From positions 326,690-390,689 of the forward strand of contig NZ_FOMI01000002.1 in the NCBI RefSeq assembly GCF_900112595.1: a stretch of 64,000 nucleotides of DNA. The letters are read 5' to 3'. The notes beneath the pieces are model-generated. The model was not told the origin of the DNA. It saw nothing but the letters and a program-made list of their open reading frames with translations, and ran no database searches. Made by a program: the position numbers and the translations under genes. This stretch comes from Algibacter pectinivorans. GTDB taxonomy: Bacteria > Bacteroidota > Bacteroidia > Flavobacteriales > Flavobacteriaceae. Numbering within the stretch: the first letter of the stretch is position 1; every line of letters begins with the position of its first letter. Below, in pieces: positions 44,790-53,379 of the stretch.

Positions 44790-46490
44790 TTACTTTTGCT
44801 TCTTAATATCTTTTAACTTTAGCTGTAAACTAATGTTACCGTTCCATTCGTTTTCATCAATAGAGTACGCAGCACGAAATAATTTACCATCGGTAATTTT
44901 ATTAAGTTTTTTACCTAACCCAAAACCAATACCTACTATTTTAGTTCCCGATTTTGGTTGTGTAGCTGTTAAACGTAAATGGGTTTTATCTGCACCAACA
45001 CATTTACCATAGCCTGTATCTTTTACATTATTGCTCATAAAAACCGGAGTCATATTACTAGGCCCAAATGGTGCAAATTGTTTTAAAATTCTATAGAACT
45101 TAGGCGTAATATCGTCTAAATCAATTTGAGCATCGATTTTAATTTCAGGAGTCAATAAATCTCTATCTATGGTTTTAGAAACCTCTTCTTCAAAAGCTTT
45201 TTTAAAGGCTTCGTAATTTTCTGGTTCTAGCGTTAAACCGGCGGCATATTTATGTCCTCCAAACTGCTCAATATGTTCCTTACAATTTCCTAAAGCATTA
45301 TAAATATCAAACCCTTTTACAGATCGTGCAGAGGCAGCCAATTTATTTCCACTTTTTGTAAATACTAGCGTTGGTCTGTAATACGTTTCTATTAATCGAG
45401 AAGCCACAATACCAATAACGCCTTTATGCCAATCTTCATTAAAAACAACAGTAGTAAGGCGGTTCTGTTCTTTTTGTTCTTCAATTTGTTTAAGAGCTTC
45501 TTCTGTAATGCGTTTGTCCGTTTCACGTCTATCTAAATTATACTCATTAATTTCGGCAGCGTACTTTTTAGCCATATCAGGCTCCTCTTCAGATAATAAT
45601 GTTACCGCATAATTACCATGTTTCATACGGCCTGCTGCATTAATTCTGGGCGCTACAATAAACACTACATCGGTAATAGTTAAGGTGGTTTTTTCTACTT
45701 GGTCTAAAATGGCTTTTATACCAGACCTAGGGTTTGTATTTATTACTATTAAACCAAAGTAAGCCAAAACTCTATTTTCGCCATCAATAGGAACAATATC
45801 TGCTCCAATAGCTGTAGCTACCAAATCTAAATACTCGGTTAAATCTTCGGCCGTTTTACCTTCTTTGGACGCTAAGGCTTGAATTAATTTAAAACCCACA
45901 CCGCAACCACACAACTCTTTAAAAGGATAGTTACAATCTTCGCGTTTAGGATCTAATACAGCTGTGGCATCTGGAATTTGGTCACCTGGTCTATGATGGT
46001 CGCAAATAATAAAATCTATACCTAGTGTTTTAGCATGTGCTACTTTATCAATAGATTTTATACCACAATCTAAAGCTATAATAAGTGAAAAATCGTTCTC
46101 TAAAGCAAAATTTATTCCTTTGTAGGAAATACCGTATCCTTCGTCATACCTATTAGGAATGTATGTGTACACTAAATTATGTTTCGTTTTTAAGTACGAA
46201 GACATTAGAGCTACAGACGTGGTGCCATCTACATCGTAATCGCCATAAACCAAAATGTTTTCTTTATTAGCAATAGCAAGTTCAATACGTGTAACAGCCT
46301 TATCCATATCTTTCATTAAGAATGGATCGTGTAAATCGTTTAAACTTGGTCTGAAAAAACGCTTAGCATCCTCATAATTATCAACACCTCTATGAACTAA
46401 TAACTTTGCCGTAATAGCATCTACTTGAAGCGCTTTTTGCAAAGCTTCAACTTTTTCTTTTGGAGGTTCTGTTTTTAATGTCCAGCGCAT
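44790..46490 (-). CDS. recJ: single-stranded-DNA-specific exonuclease
   Basis: 566 residues. DHH phosphoesterase motifs: VYGDYDVDGTTSVALM (motif I), ALDCGIKSID (II), ICDHHRPGDQIPDATAVLDP (III, DHH) and APRINAAGRMKHG. DHHA1 features follow (FGGHKYAAGLTLEP), with an OB-fold at the C-terminus. It degrades ssDNA 5' to 3' in recombination and mismatch/base-excision repair. Length is standard. Confidence 0.96.
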   Translation of the reverse strand: MRWTLKTEPPKEKVEALQKALQVDAITAKLLVHRGVDNYEDAKRFFRPSLNDLHDPFLMKDMDKAVTRIELAIANKENILVYGDYDVDGTTSVALMSSYLKTKHNLVYTYIPNRYDEGYGISYKGINFALENDFSLIIALDCGIKSIDKVAHAKTLGIDFIICDHHRPGDQIPDATAVLDPKREDCNYPFKELCGCGVGFKLIQALASKEGKTAEDLTEYLDLVATAIGADIVPIDGENRVLAYFGLIVINTNPRSGIKAILDQVEKTTLTITDVVFIVAPRINAAGRMKHGNYAVTLLSEEEPDMAKKYAAEINEYNLDRRETDKRITEEALKQIEEQKEQNRLTTVVFNEDWHKGVIGIVASRLIETYYRPTLVFTKSGNKLAASARSVKGFDIYNALGNCKEHIEQFGGHKYAAGLTLEPENYEAFKKAFEEEVSKTIDRDLLTPEIKIDAQIDLDDITPKFYRILKQFAPFGPSNMTPVFMSNNVKDTGYGKCVGADKTHLRLTATQPKSGTKIVGIGFGLGKKLNKITDGKLFRAAYSIDENEWNGNISLQLKLKDIKKQK

Positions 46491-46538
46491 TGAGAGATAG
46501 CAATTTTGTTATAAAAAGTAAACGTTAATAGTTTCTTT

Positions 46539-46961
46539 TTATGCTTTATGAAAGTGTGTTTCTATAGTTAATTCTGCGAATTGACGAAACATTTCCATAA
46601 CGCCACAATATTTCTCGATGGATAAATCTACAGCACGCTGTAGTTTTTTCTCGTTTAGATTGTTTCCATAAAAATGAAAATGCATGGCTACTTTATCGTA
46701 ATACTTTGGGTGCTCATCGGTTAAATTTGCTTCGGTTTCAATTTTAAAAGTATCAACCTCTAGCTTCATTTTTTTAATTAATGCTGCTACATCCAAACCA
46801 GAACAACCTGCCAATCCCGATAGCATTAAAGCTTTTGGTCTATACCCTTCGCCTTTGCCTCCGCTTTCTTCTCCTGCATCAATAAATAAGTTATGTCCTG
46901 ATGGGTTTGTACTTTCAAACCTCATATCTCCTAACCATGTTGTGGTAACCTCAACTGCCAT
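46539..46961 (-). CDS. OsmC/Ohr family protein
   Basis: 140 residues from ATG 46961 (MAVEVTTTWLGDMRFES). An earlier ATG at 46997 would overlap the promoter box, so the shorter start is preferred. The fold is OsmC-like, with a redox Cys in LAGCSGLDVAAL and a second Cys in IEKYCGVMEMF, consistent with thiol-dependent peroxide reduction. The family handles organic or fatty-acid hydroperoxides. Confidence 0.88.
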   Translation of the reverse strand: MAVEVTTTWLGDMRFESTNPSGHNLFIDAGEESGGKGEGYRPKALMLSGLAGCSGLDVAALIKKMKLEVDTFKIETEANLTDEHPKYYDKVAMHFHFYGNNLNEKKLQRAVDLSIEKYCGVMEMFRQFAELTIETHFHKA

Positions 46962-46994
46962 TTTTAAATTGTATTTTTTGTTTTGTGTAAGTAC

Positions 46995-47023
46995 CAAAAA
47001 TACTACATAAAAACCTAAAACAA
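46995..47023 (-). promoter_or_regulatory. well-formed promoter for the OsmC gene
   Basis: On the minus strand: TTG (47021-47023), an 18-bp spacer and TATTTTTG (46995-47002), matching the -33/-7 consensus, with the ATG 34 bp downstream at 46961. It argues against the upstream ATG at 46997. Confidence 0.65.
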
Positions 47024-47254
47024 CAATCTAAACTTTTAAAATCATGTTTTATATAGCCTCTAAAAAGCTAAAACCTTAATCTTAAAAATGCTACTTTAGT
47101 AATTTACGGAAAGAACACTATATTAACTTTGTGTAAAGTAAATAGGTATATTGTTTGCGAAATATCTGTTCTTAGGGGTCTATATTTAAGACAAATGTAT
47201 GGTATGCTAACTCTAAGTAATAGTATTATAAGATTGTTATAAGTGTTAGTTGTT

Positions 47255-47833
47255 TTAACTAGTAATCAACAATTTTTTAACCCTTTCCCTCAACACCGGC
47301 AAAACCTCAACCTCAAACCAAGGATTTTTAGTTAGCCAAAACCTGTTTCTAGGCGAAGGATGCGGCAACGGCAAATATTTGGGCAGGTAGTCTTGAAAAT
47401 TATCTACAGTTTCTGTTAAGGTTTTTTTAGCTCCTTTGCCTAAGTAATATTTTTGAGCATACATACCAATTAAAATAACGAGTTCTACATTTTTAAGCTC
47501 GTTAAGTAGCGCTTTATGCCATTGTGGTGCACATTCTGGTCGCGGTGGTAAATCGCCCGTTTTTCCTTTTCCGGGATAACAAAACCCCATAGGAATTATG
47601 GCAAACTTGGTTTCATCATAAAAATCTTTAGTTGAAACATTAAGCCATTTACGCAATTGTTTACCACTAGCATCGTCCCAAGGAATTCCCGAAGCATGCA
47701 CTTTGGTTCCGGGAGCTTGACCAATAATTACAATTTTAGATTCTGGATGTGCAGAAACCACAGGTCGTGGGCCTAAAGCTAAATGCTCTGCACAAATAGT
47801 ACATTGTTTTATATTATCGAGTAAATCTTGCAT
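47255..47833 (-). CDS. uracil-DNA glycosylase family protein
   Basis: 192 residues. The family start is CTICAEHLALGPRPVV, followed by IIGQAPGTKVHASGIPWDDASGKQLRKWL (the GQxPG and SGxPWDD active-site segment), MGFCYPGKGKTGDLPPRPECAP, LVILIGMYAQKYY and LPLPHPSPRNRFWL (His loop). This is the bacterial UDG-superfamily branch with HPSPRN, distinct from Ung. It is assumed to remove deaminated or damaged bases, but activity in this branch varies. Only two of the four Cys of Fe-S UDGs are placed N-terminally. Confidence 0.87.
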   Translation of the reverse strand: MQDLLDNIKQCTICAEHLALGPRPVVSAHPESKIVIIGQAPGTKVHASGIPWDDASGKQLRKWLNVSTKDFYDETKFAIIPMGFCYPGKGKTGDLPPRPECAPQWHKALLNELKNVELVILIGMYAQKYYLGKGAKKTLTETVDNFQDYLPKYLPLPHPSPRNRFWLTKNPWFEVEVLPVLRERVKKLLITS

Positions 47834-47878
47834 TTAGCTTTAGCTCCTAGAACTCATTAAAAATTCTAATTGTTAGTT

Positions 47879-48223
47879 TTATTTTTCGGTTAACGGATTC
47901 TCTTCAAAACTTAAACCATTAAAACCGGTATTCATAAAATTTCTTATGTTTTGGTGTCCCGTTCCATTAGGGTCTTTTAAAACCTCATCAAAATAATACT
48001 GCCCAAAACAGGCTAATGTTTCGTCTTTTGAAAAGCCTTGCGCTTTAGCAAAAGCAAATAATTTACAAGAGCCCGAATTTTGCCCTTCGGCATTTTCTAG
48101 AGTTCCGTTTTTAAATGCTGTAGGCTCAAATTTGTAATTTTCTTCAATAACGCTCATGGTTTCGGTGAACGCTATGGCGGTTGGGTTTTCTTTTAATTTC
48201 TTCTTGAACGATTCTAAATTCAT
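47879..48223 (-). CDS. HopJ type III effector-like protein
   Basis: 114 residues. It matches the HopJ family pattern throughout: FTETMSVIEENYKFEPTAFKNG, NSGSCKLFAFAKAQGFSKDETLACFGQYYFDEVL, DPNGTGHQNIRNFMNTGFNGLSFEE. Despite the name, the family is widespread in free-living bacteria with no type III secretion and no known function. It lies 15 bp upstream of the rsmI stop in the same direction, and 45 bp after the UDG start. Confidence 0.88.
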   Translation of the reverse strand: MNLESFKKKLKENPTAIAFTETMSVIEENYKFEPTAFKNGTLENAEGQNSGSCKLFAFAKAQGFSKDETLACFGQYYFDEVLKDPNGTGHQNIRNFMNTGFNGLSFEENPLTEK

Positions 48224-48238
48224 TGTGATACTTTAATT

Positions 48239-48913
48239 CTATTTAACTTTTCCTCCAACAATAACAACAATTTCGCCTTTTGGAGGTTTATTGGTATAAT
48301 ATTCTAATACTTCTTTGGCTGTACCTCGAATGGTTTCTTCAAATAGTTTTGTTAATTCTCTCGATACCGATACTTGTCTATCTTCTCCAAAATACTCGCA
48401 AAAATGCCCTAAGGTTTTTACTAGTTTATGCGGACTTTCGTAAAAAATCATAGTTCTAGTTTCTTCTGCTAAAAGCAATAGCCGTGTTTGCCTCCCTTTT
48501 TTAACAGGTAAAAAACCTTCAAACACAAACTTATCGTTTGGCAATCCAGAATTTACCAATGCCGGCACAAATGCTGTGGCTCCGGGTAAGCAATCTACCT
48601 CTATACCGTTTTCAATACAGGCTCGTGATAATAAAAATCCAGGGTCTGAAATGGCTGGTGTTCCCGCATCGCTAATTAGTGCCACGGTAGTTCCGCTTTT
48701 TATTTTTTGAATGATACTTTCAACCGTTTTATGCTCATTATGCATATGGTGCGACTGCATGTGAGTTGAAATTTCGAAATGTTTTAAGAGTTTTCCTGAG
48801 GTTCTGGTGTCTTCGGCTAGAATTAAATCGACATCTTTTAGAACTTCAAGCGCCCTTAAGGTGATGTCTTTTAAATTTCCAATGGGTGTTGGAACTATAT
48901 ATAGTTTACTCAT
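48239..48913 (-). CDS. rsmI: 16S rRNA (cytidine1402-2'-O)-methyltransferase
   Basis: 224 residues, SAM-dependent tetrapyrrole-methylase fold. It starts LYIVPTPIGNLKDITLRALEVL, with LAEDTRTSGKLLKHF, VALISDAGTPAISDPGFLL (SAM loop) and FVFEGFLPVKKGRQTRL, all RsmI signatures. It methylates C1402 of 16S rRNA in the decoding centre. Length is a little short compared with ~280-residue forms, lacking the C-terminal extension, as is common in Bacteroidota. Confidence 0.95.
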   Translation of the reverse strand: MSKLYIVPTPIGNLKDITLRALEVLKDVDLILAEDTRTSGKLLKHFEISTHMQSHHMHNEHKTVESIIQKIKSGTTVALISDAGTPAISDPGFLLSRACIENGIEVDCLPGATAFVPALVNSGLPNDKFVFEGFLPVKKGRQTRLLLLAEETRTMIFYESPHKLVKTLGHFCEYFGEDRQVSVSRELTKLFEETIRGTAKEVLEYYTNKPPKGEIVVIVGGKVK

Positions 48914-48983
48914 GTGTTAGTGATTGAAATGGTTAGCTTTTGGCGAGGCGCGCATCGAGCCAAAACTATGAATGAAAAGCACG

Positions 48984-49004
48984 ACCGCGCTTTTTTTGCG
49001 CGGT
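48984..49004. other. GC-rich hairpin with a T7 loop between co-directional genes
   Basis: ACCGCGC (48984-48990), T7, GCGCGGT (48998-49004). The stem is very stable for this genome, but the T/A run is in the loop, not after the stem, so it is not a classic terminator. It lies in the 103-bp gap between the 253-residue protein gene and rsmI. Confidence 0.5.
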
Positions 49005-49016
49005 AACACCCAAATA

Positions 49017-49778
49017 TTAATTAAACTTTGCTTCTATAATGTGCATAAAACGGGCTTCGAACTCCTCTTTTCCTTCCCAATTATTATAATCTGGTTTAAC
49101 CATTTGTACAATAAAGTTTTTGGCATTTTCATAGGTTATAAATGTATTTAATTGCGACAAAACACGATCGTAATCTTCACTTTTACCATCAAATAAGTGC
49201 TTAATAAATGCAATTTTATCATTTAACCCAATGTTTAACCCGCCAACTTTAAGCTTATCATTCAAGGATTTTTTTCCATTAGGTGGTACGCCATTTTGAG
49301 AATTAGAAACAGGCTCAAAAACAGGAATATCTCCAAACCCTGCAGTAATATCTTCTATGTTTTGTTGTTTTTCTGGGGTTTTAGGTACAAAAATATCCTC
49401 TTCGGCTGCCGCATTAGCTTGTTCGGCCTCTTCGGTTTCTTCTGGCATAAAAGCAACCATATCTTTAATTTTATTCATTACAGGCTCCATAATATCATCT
49501 TCTTCAACAGCATCGAGGTTTACATAAATTTTATCTTCAACTTCTATATTATCGCTTACTTTATTGTTGAAAGCCGTGTCTAACATACCAAAAAAGGACG
49601 AATCGTTGCCAATGGTTGGCAAATCGCCTTCAAAATTTTCGTGTGCAAATTTCATAACCGAAAGCTTCTCATAAAGCGCAGAAACCTCAGCATGCATTTT
49701 TAAAACATCTTCTTTACCTTTTAATTTAAGAATCCTGTGTGCTATACTAACGAGTTCAGATTCAACCTTCTTCTTCAT
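49017..49778 (-). CDS. conserved flavobacterial protein of unknown function
   Basis: 253 residues, acidic, no TM or signal peptide. The N-terminal helix (VESELVSIAHRILKLKGKEDVLKMHAEVSALYEKLSVM) could form a coiled coil. A low-complexity acidic linker (about 90-160, EETEEAEQANAAAEEDIF) is followed by a conserved C-terminal domain (LNDKLKVGGLNIGLNDKIAFIKHLFDGKSEDYDRVLSQL, PDYNNWEGKEEFEARFMHIIEAKF). I have seen similar proteins only as unnamed Bacteroidota ORFs. It is divergent from tdk by 109 bp. Confidence 0.75.
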   Translation of the reverse strand: MKKKVESELVSIAHRILKLKGKEDVLKMHAEVSALYEKLSVMKFAHENFEGDLPTIGNDSSFFGMLDTAFNNKVSDNIEVEDKIYVNLDAVEEDDIMEPVMNKIKDMVAFMPEETEEAEQANAAAEEDIFVPKTPEKQQNIEDITAGFGDIPVFEPVSNSQNGVPPNGKKSLNDKLKVGGLNIGLNDKIAFIKHLFDGKSEDYDRVLSQLNTFITYENAKNFIVQMVKPDYNNWEGKEEFEARFMHIIEAKFN

Positions 49779-49886
49779 TGTTTATAAATTTTAAATTATT
49801 GCACTTTAGCCTTTTGTTTTTTTAATAAATTTACGTCACCTTTATACAAATGATAATCGACTACGAATTAGTGTTAAAATTACGAA

Positions 49887-50534
49887 ATGTTTCTTGAAAA
49901 TACAGTAAATCATAAAGAACAATTTGGATGGATAGAAGTAATCTGCGGCTCTATGTTTTCTGGAAAAACCGAAGAACTTATTCGTAGACTTAAACGGGCT
50001 CAATTTGCAAGGCAAAAAGTAGAGATCTTTAAACCTGCAATTGATGTGCGCTATGATGAAGACATGGTGGTCTCGCATGATGCTAACGAAATACGCTCTA
50101 CACCAGTGCCTGCAGCAGCCAACATTCCTATTTTGGCCGATGGCTGCGATGTTGTTGGTATTGATGAAGCCCAATTTTTCGATGATGAAATTGTACGTGT
50201 TTGCAACGACTTAGCAAATAAAGGCATTCGTGTAATTGTAGCTGGCTTAGACATGGATTTTAAAGGCAACCCATTTGGCCCAATGCCTAATTTAATGGCC
50301 ACTGCCGAGTATGTTACCAAAGTACATGCCGTTTGTACTAGAACCGGCAATTTAGCCCAGTATAGTTACAGAAAAAATCAAAATGAAAATCTTGTTTTAC
50401 TTGGCGAGGTTAATGAGTACGAGCCTTTAAGCAGAGCAGCATATTACAAAGCCATGTTACGCGAAAAGGTAAAAAACATGAAGGTTAATGAGGTTGAAGA
50501 AGTAAACACTAAACCAAAAAACTCCGATGCCTAA
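49887..50534 (+). CDS. tdk: thymidine kinase
   Basis: 215 residues. The P-loop is [28 protein letters not shown] carries the catalytic Glu; the substrate lid is near [18 protein letters not shown]. This is the type II (human TK1-like) salvage enzyme using ATP and thymidine. One zinc-binding Cys is seen in VCTRTG; the usual Cys4 set appears incomplete. Its 3' end overlaps alr by 8 bp, so the two are co-translated. Confidence 0.96.
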   Translation: MFLENTVNHKEQFGWIEVICGSMFSGKTEELIRRLKRAQFARQKVEIFKPAIDVRYDEDMVVSHDANEIRSTPVPAAANIPILADGCDVVGIDEAQFFDDEIVRVCNDLANKGIRVIVAGLDMDFKGNPFGPMPNLMATAEYVTKVHAVCTRTGNLAQYSYRKNQNENLVLLGEVNEYEPLSRAAYYKAMLREKVKNMKVNEVEEVNTKPKNSDA

Positions 50535-51633
50535 AGCACAAGAAACAGTGCTTGAAATAGATTTAAAAGCGCTAAAACAGAACTTTAACCACCTAAAATC
50601 TAAGCTACAACCTAACACCAAATTTTTAGCCGTTGTAAAGGCTTTTGCCTATGGTAGTGATGCCTGCGAAATAGCCAATTATTTACAAGGTTTAAACGCA
50701 GACTATTTTGCTGTAGCCTATATTAACGAGGGTATTACCCTGCGAAAAGCTGGTATTACCAAGCCTATTTTGGTGCTGCATCCGCAATCTGTAAACTTTA
50801 AAGCCTTATTAAATTATAACTTAGAGCCTAGTTTATATAACACCAAAATTTTAAACGAATTTATAGGGTTCGCTTACGCGGAAAAACAAACTAAGTATCC
50901 CATTCATATTAAATTTAATACAGGATTAAACCGCTTAGGGTTTTCAGAACACGAAGTTAACTCTATAGTTATTAAAGTTAAAGAAACGGAGGCTGTACAT
51001 GTTACATCGCTATTTTCTCATTTGGCTGCTAGCGAAGATTTAAACGAAAAAGAATTCTCTTTAAACCAAATAAAAACCTTTAAAACCATTGCTGAAGGGT
51101 TTACAAAAAAGATAGGTTACCAACCTATACTGCATATGTGTAATACTTCGGGCATACTAAATTACCCCGAGGCGCATTTTGATATGGTTAGAAGCGGTAT
51201 TGGATTATATGGCTTTGGCAATTCTGTAAAAGAAAACCAGCACTTAACGCCAATTGCCACTTTAAAAACAATTATTTCTCAAATTCATACCATTAATAAA
51301 GGCGACTCGGTCGGCTATAATAGGGCGTATAAAAGTGAAGGTGTTTTAAAAACAGCTACACTTCCTATTGGTCATGCCGATGGTATTGGAAGACCTTACG
51401 GTAACGAAAAGGGTTTTGTAAGCATAAATGGACAAAAAGCACCTATTATAGGTAATGTTTGTATGGATATGATTATGGTTAATATCACTCATATTGAATG
51501 TAATGAGGGCGACGAGGTTATTGTTTTTGGTAAACACGCCACCGCCGAAAACCTTGCTGCTAGTGCCAATACCATCTCTTACGAGCTTGTAACCTCCATT
51601 TCGCAACGTGTAAAACGTCTAATTATAAATTAA
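50527..51633 (+). CDS. alr: alanine racemase
   Basis: 368 residues. The PLP lysine K38 is in [12 protein letters not shown]. Other motifs are [42 protein letters not shown] and the catalytic Tyr in [11 protein letters not shown]. It makes D-alanine for peptidoglycan. It begins inside the tdk 3' end (8-bp overlap, different frame), suggesting translational coupling of two functionally unrelated genes. Confidence 0.95.
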   Translation: MPKAQETVLEIDLKALKQNFNHLKSKLQPNTKFLAVVKAFAYGSDACEIANYLQGLNADYFAVAYINEGITLRKAGITKPILVLHPQSVNFKALLNYNLEPSLYNTKILNEFIGFAYAEKQTKYPIHIKFNTGLNRLGFSEHEVNSIVIKVKETEAVHVTSLFSHLAASEDLNEKEFSLNQIKTFKTIAEGFTKKIGYQPILHMCNTSGILNYPEAHFDMVRSGIGLYGFGNSVKENQHLTPIATLKTIISQIHTINKGDSVGYNRAYKSEGVLKTATLPIGHADGIGRPYGNEKGFVSINGQKAPIIGNVCMDMIMVNITHIECNEGDEVIVFGKHATAENLAASANTISYELVTSISQRVKRLIIN

Positions 51634-51710
51634 TCAAATAGAAGATTAAACATTTTGTGACTTTTTATGTAAATTGTGTCCTATTAAATACTAACTAAAA
51701 ATTTAAAATT

Positions 51711-52118
51711 ATGTTAAAAGAGTTTAAAGATTTTATCATGACGGGTAACGTTGTGGAATTTGCAGTTGCTGTAATAATGGCGGGAGCTATTGGAGGCGTT
51801 GTAAAAGGATTTGTTGATAATATTGTTATGCCAATTGTTGGTCATTTCTCTGGTGGAATGGACTTTGCAGAGTTAAAAATAGTACTTTCTGAGGCTGTAG
51901 TAAACGCTGAAGGAGCGGTTACAACTCCAGAAAACGCTATTATGTGGGGATCTTGGATTAACACCATTGTAAACTTAATTATTGTTGGTTTCGTTATGTT
52001 CATGATTGTTAAAGCTTATAACAAAACTAAAAAACCTGTTGAAGAGGCACCTGCTGAACCAGCTGGACCTTCTCAAGAAGAGTTATTAGCAGAAATAAGA
52101 GATTTACTTAAAAAATAA
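51711..52118 (+). CDS. mscL: large-conductance mechanosensitive channel
   Basis: 135 residues. It has the N-terminal amphipathic helix (MLKEFKDFIMTGNVVEFAVAVIMAGAIGGVV, the pore-lining TM1), a periplasmic loop (FSGGMDFAELKIVL), TM2 (WINTIVNLIIVGFVMFMIVKAYN) and a C-terminal helix (SQEELLAEIRDLLK). It opens under membrane tension to release solutes on hypo-osmotic shock. It has its own downstream terminator. Confidence 0.97.
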   Translation: MLKEFKDFIMTGNVVEFAVAVIMAGAIGGVVKGFVDNIVMPIVGHFSGGMDFAELKIVLSEAVVNAEGAVTTPENAIMWGSWINTIVNLIIVGFVMFMIVKAYNKTKKPVEEAPAEPAGPSQEELLAEIRDLLKK

Positions 52119-52156
52119 CAAAATGTTAATTAAATAACAGGCTGTTATTTCTTGTT

Positions 52157-52193
52157 AAAAAGCCCTCGTTTTAATAAAATGAGGGCTTTTTTT
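52157..52193 (+). terminator. terminator after mscL
   Basis: AAAAAGCCCTCGTTTT (52157-52172) pairs with 52176-52191 apart from one G-T position, followed by T residues. Confidence 0.88.
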
Positions 52194-52256
52194 ATATTCT
52201 AAAATAGAATAAATAGTTAGTTTTGTCCACACAAAATTTTTTAAATCTATAAAACG

Positions 52257-53246
52257 ATGAGAGTAGCTGTAGTAGGTGCCACTGGAATGGTTGGCGAAGT
52301 AATGTTAAAAGTTCTTGCAGAACGTAATTTCCCTGTAACAGAGTTAATTCCTGTTGCTTCAGAACGTTCGGTTGGAAAAACATTAACCTATAAAGGAAAA
52401 GATTATACGGTAGTTGGATTAGAAACAGCCGTTTCTATGAAACCAGATATCGCTCTATTTTCTGCAGGTGGAGATACCTCATTAGAGTGGGCTCCTAAAT
52501 TTGCAGAAGTAGGAACAACAGTAGTTGATAATTCTTCGGCTTGGAGAATGGACCCAACTAAAAAATTAGTAGTTCCAGAAATTAACGCTAACGAATTAAC
52601 TAAAGAAGACAAAATTATTGCCAACCCTAATTGTTCTACAATTCAATTAGTTATGGCGTTAAACCCGCTTCATAAAAAATATAAAATGAAACGCGTTGTG
52701 GTATCTACATACCAATCGGTTTCTGGTACAGGTGTTAAAGCTGTGCGTCAATTAGAAAATGAAATTGCTGGTATTGAAGGCGAAATGGCATATCCTTACC
52801 CAATTGGAAGAAATGCATTACCACATTGCGATGTTTTTCAAGACAACGGATACACTAAAGAGGAAATGAAATTAGCTAGAGAACCTCAAAAAATTATGAA
52901 CGATAGATCGTTTTCTATTTCGGCAACTGCAGTTAGAATTCCTACCGCAGGTGGGCACTCGGAATCTGTTAATGTTGAGTTTGAAAATGATTTCGATTTA
53001 GCTGAAGTAAGACAACTATTAAGTGACACTCCAGGTGTTGTAGTGCAAGATAATACAGCAACTAACACCTACCCAATGCCTATTTTTGCGCACGATAAAG
53101 ATGAAGTTTTTGTGGGTAGAATACGAAGAGACGAAACGCAACCCAACTCATTAAATATGTGGATTGTTGCCGATAACCTTCGTAAAGGTGCTGCAACAAA
53201 CACGATTCAAATTGCAGAATATTTAATTGAAAACAAACTAGTATAA
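52257..53246 (+). CDS. asd: aspartate-semialdehyde dehydrogenase
   Basis: 329 residues. The NADP loop is VAVVGATGMVGEVML; the catalytic Cys is C126 in IANPNCSTIQLVMAL; the C-terminal VFVGRIRRDETQPNSLNMWIVADNLRKGAATN completes the dimer domain. It reduces aspartyl phosphate to aspartate semialdehyde for Lys/DAP, Met and Thr synthesis. Confidence 0.97.
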   Translation: MRVAVVGATGMVGEVMLKVLAERNFPVTELIPVASERSVGKTLTYKGKDYTVVGLETAVSMKPDIALFSAGGDTSLEWAPKFAEVGTTVVDNSSAWRMDPTKKLVVPEINANELTKEDKIIANPNCSTIQLVMALNPLHKKYKMKRVVVSTYQSVSGTGVKAVRQLENEIAGIEGEMAYPYPIGRNALPHCDVFQDNGYTKEEMKLAREPQKIMNDRSFSISATAVRIPTAGGHSESVNVEFENDFDLAEVRQLLSDTPGVVVQDNTATNTYPMPIFAHDKDEVFVGRIRRDETQPNSLNMWIVADNLRKGAATNTIQIAEYLIENKLV

Positions 53247-53276
53247 TATACTTTATCAATTAAACAAACCAATTTT

Positions 53277-53308
53277 AGCCTCTTTAATTAACGTAAAGAG
53301 GCTTTTTT
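53277..53308 (+). terminator. terminator after asd
   Basis: AGCCTCTTTA (53277-53286) pairs with TAAAGAGGCT (53294-53303), 7-nt loop, then a T run. Confidence 0.9.
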
Positions 53309-53379
53309 ATTATAGCTTTGTAGTAAAAAGCATACTTCTCCCTATGTAATCATTATTTTTTAAAATTTTAAAATACCAC

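Noticed and set aside
47879-48223. Evidence for a type III secretion system
   Set aside because: HopJ-like proteins are widespread without such systems and no secretion genes are near.
49842-50174. 110-codon minus-strand frame over tdk
   Set aside because: Shadow of tdk; Phe/His/Cys-rich composition typical of antisense.
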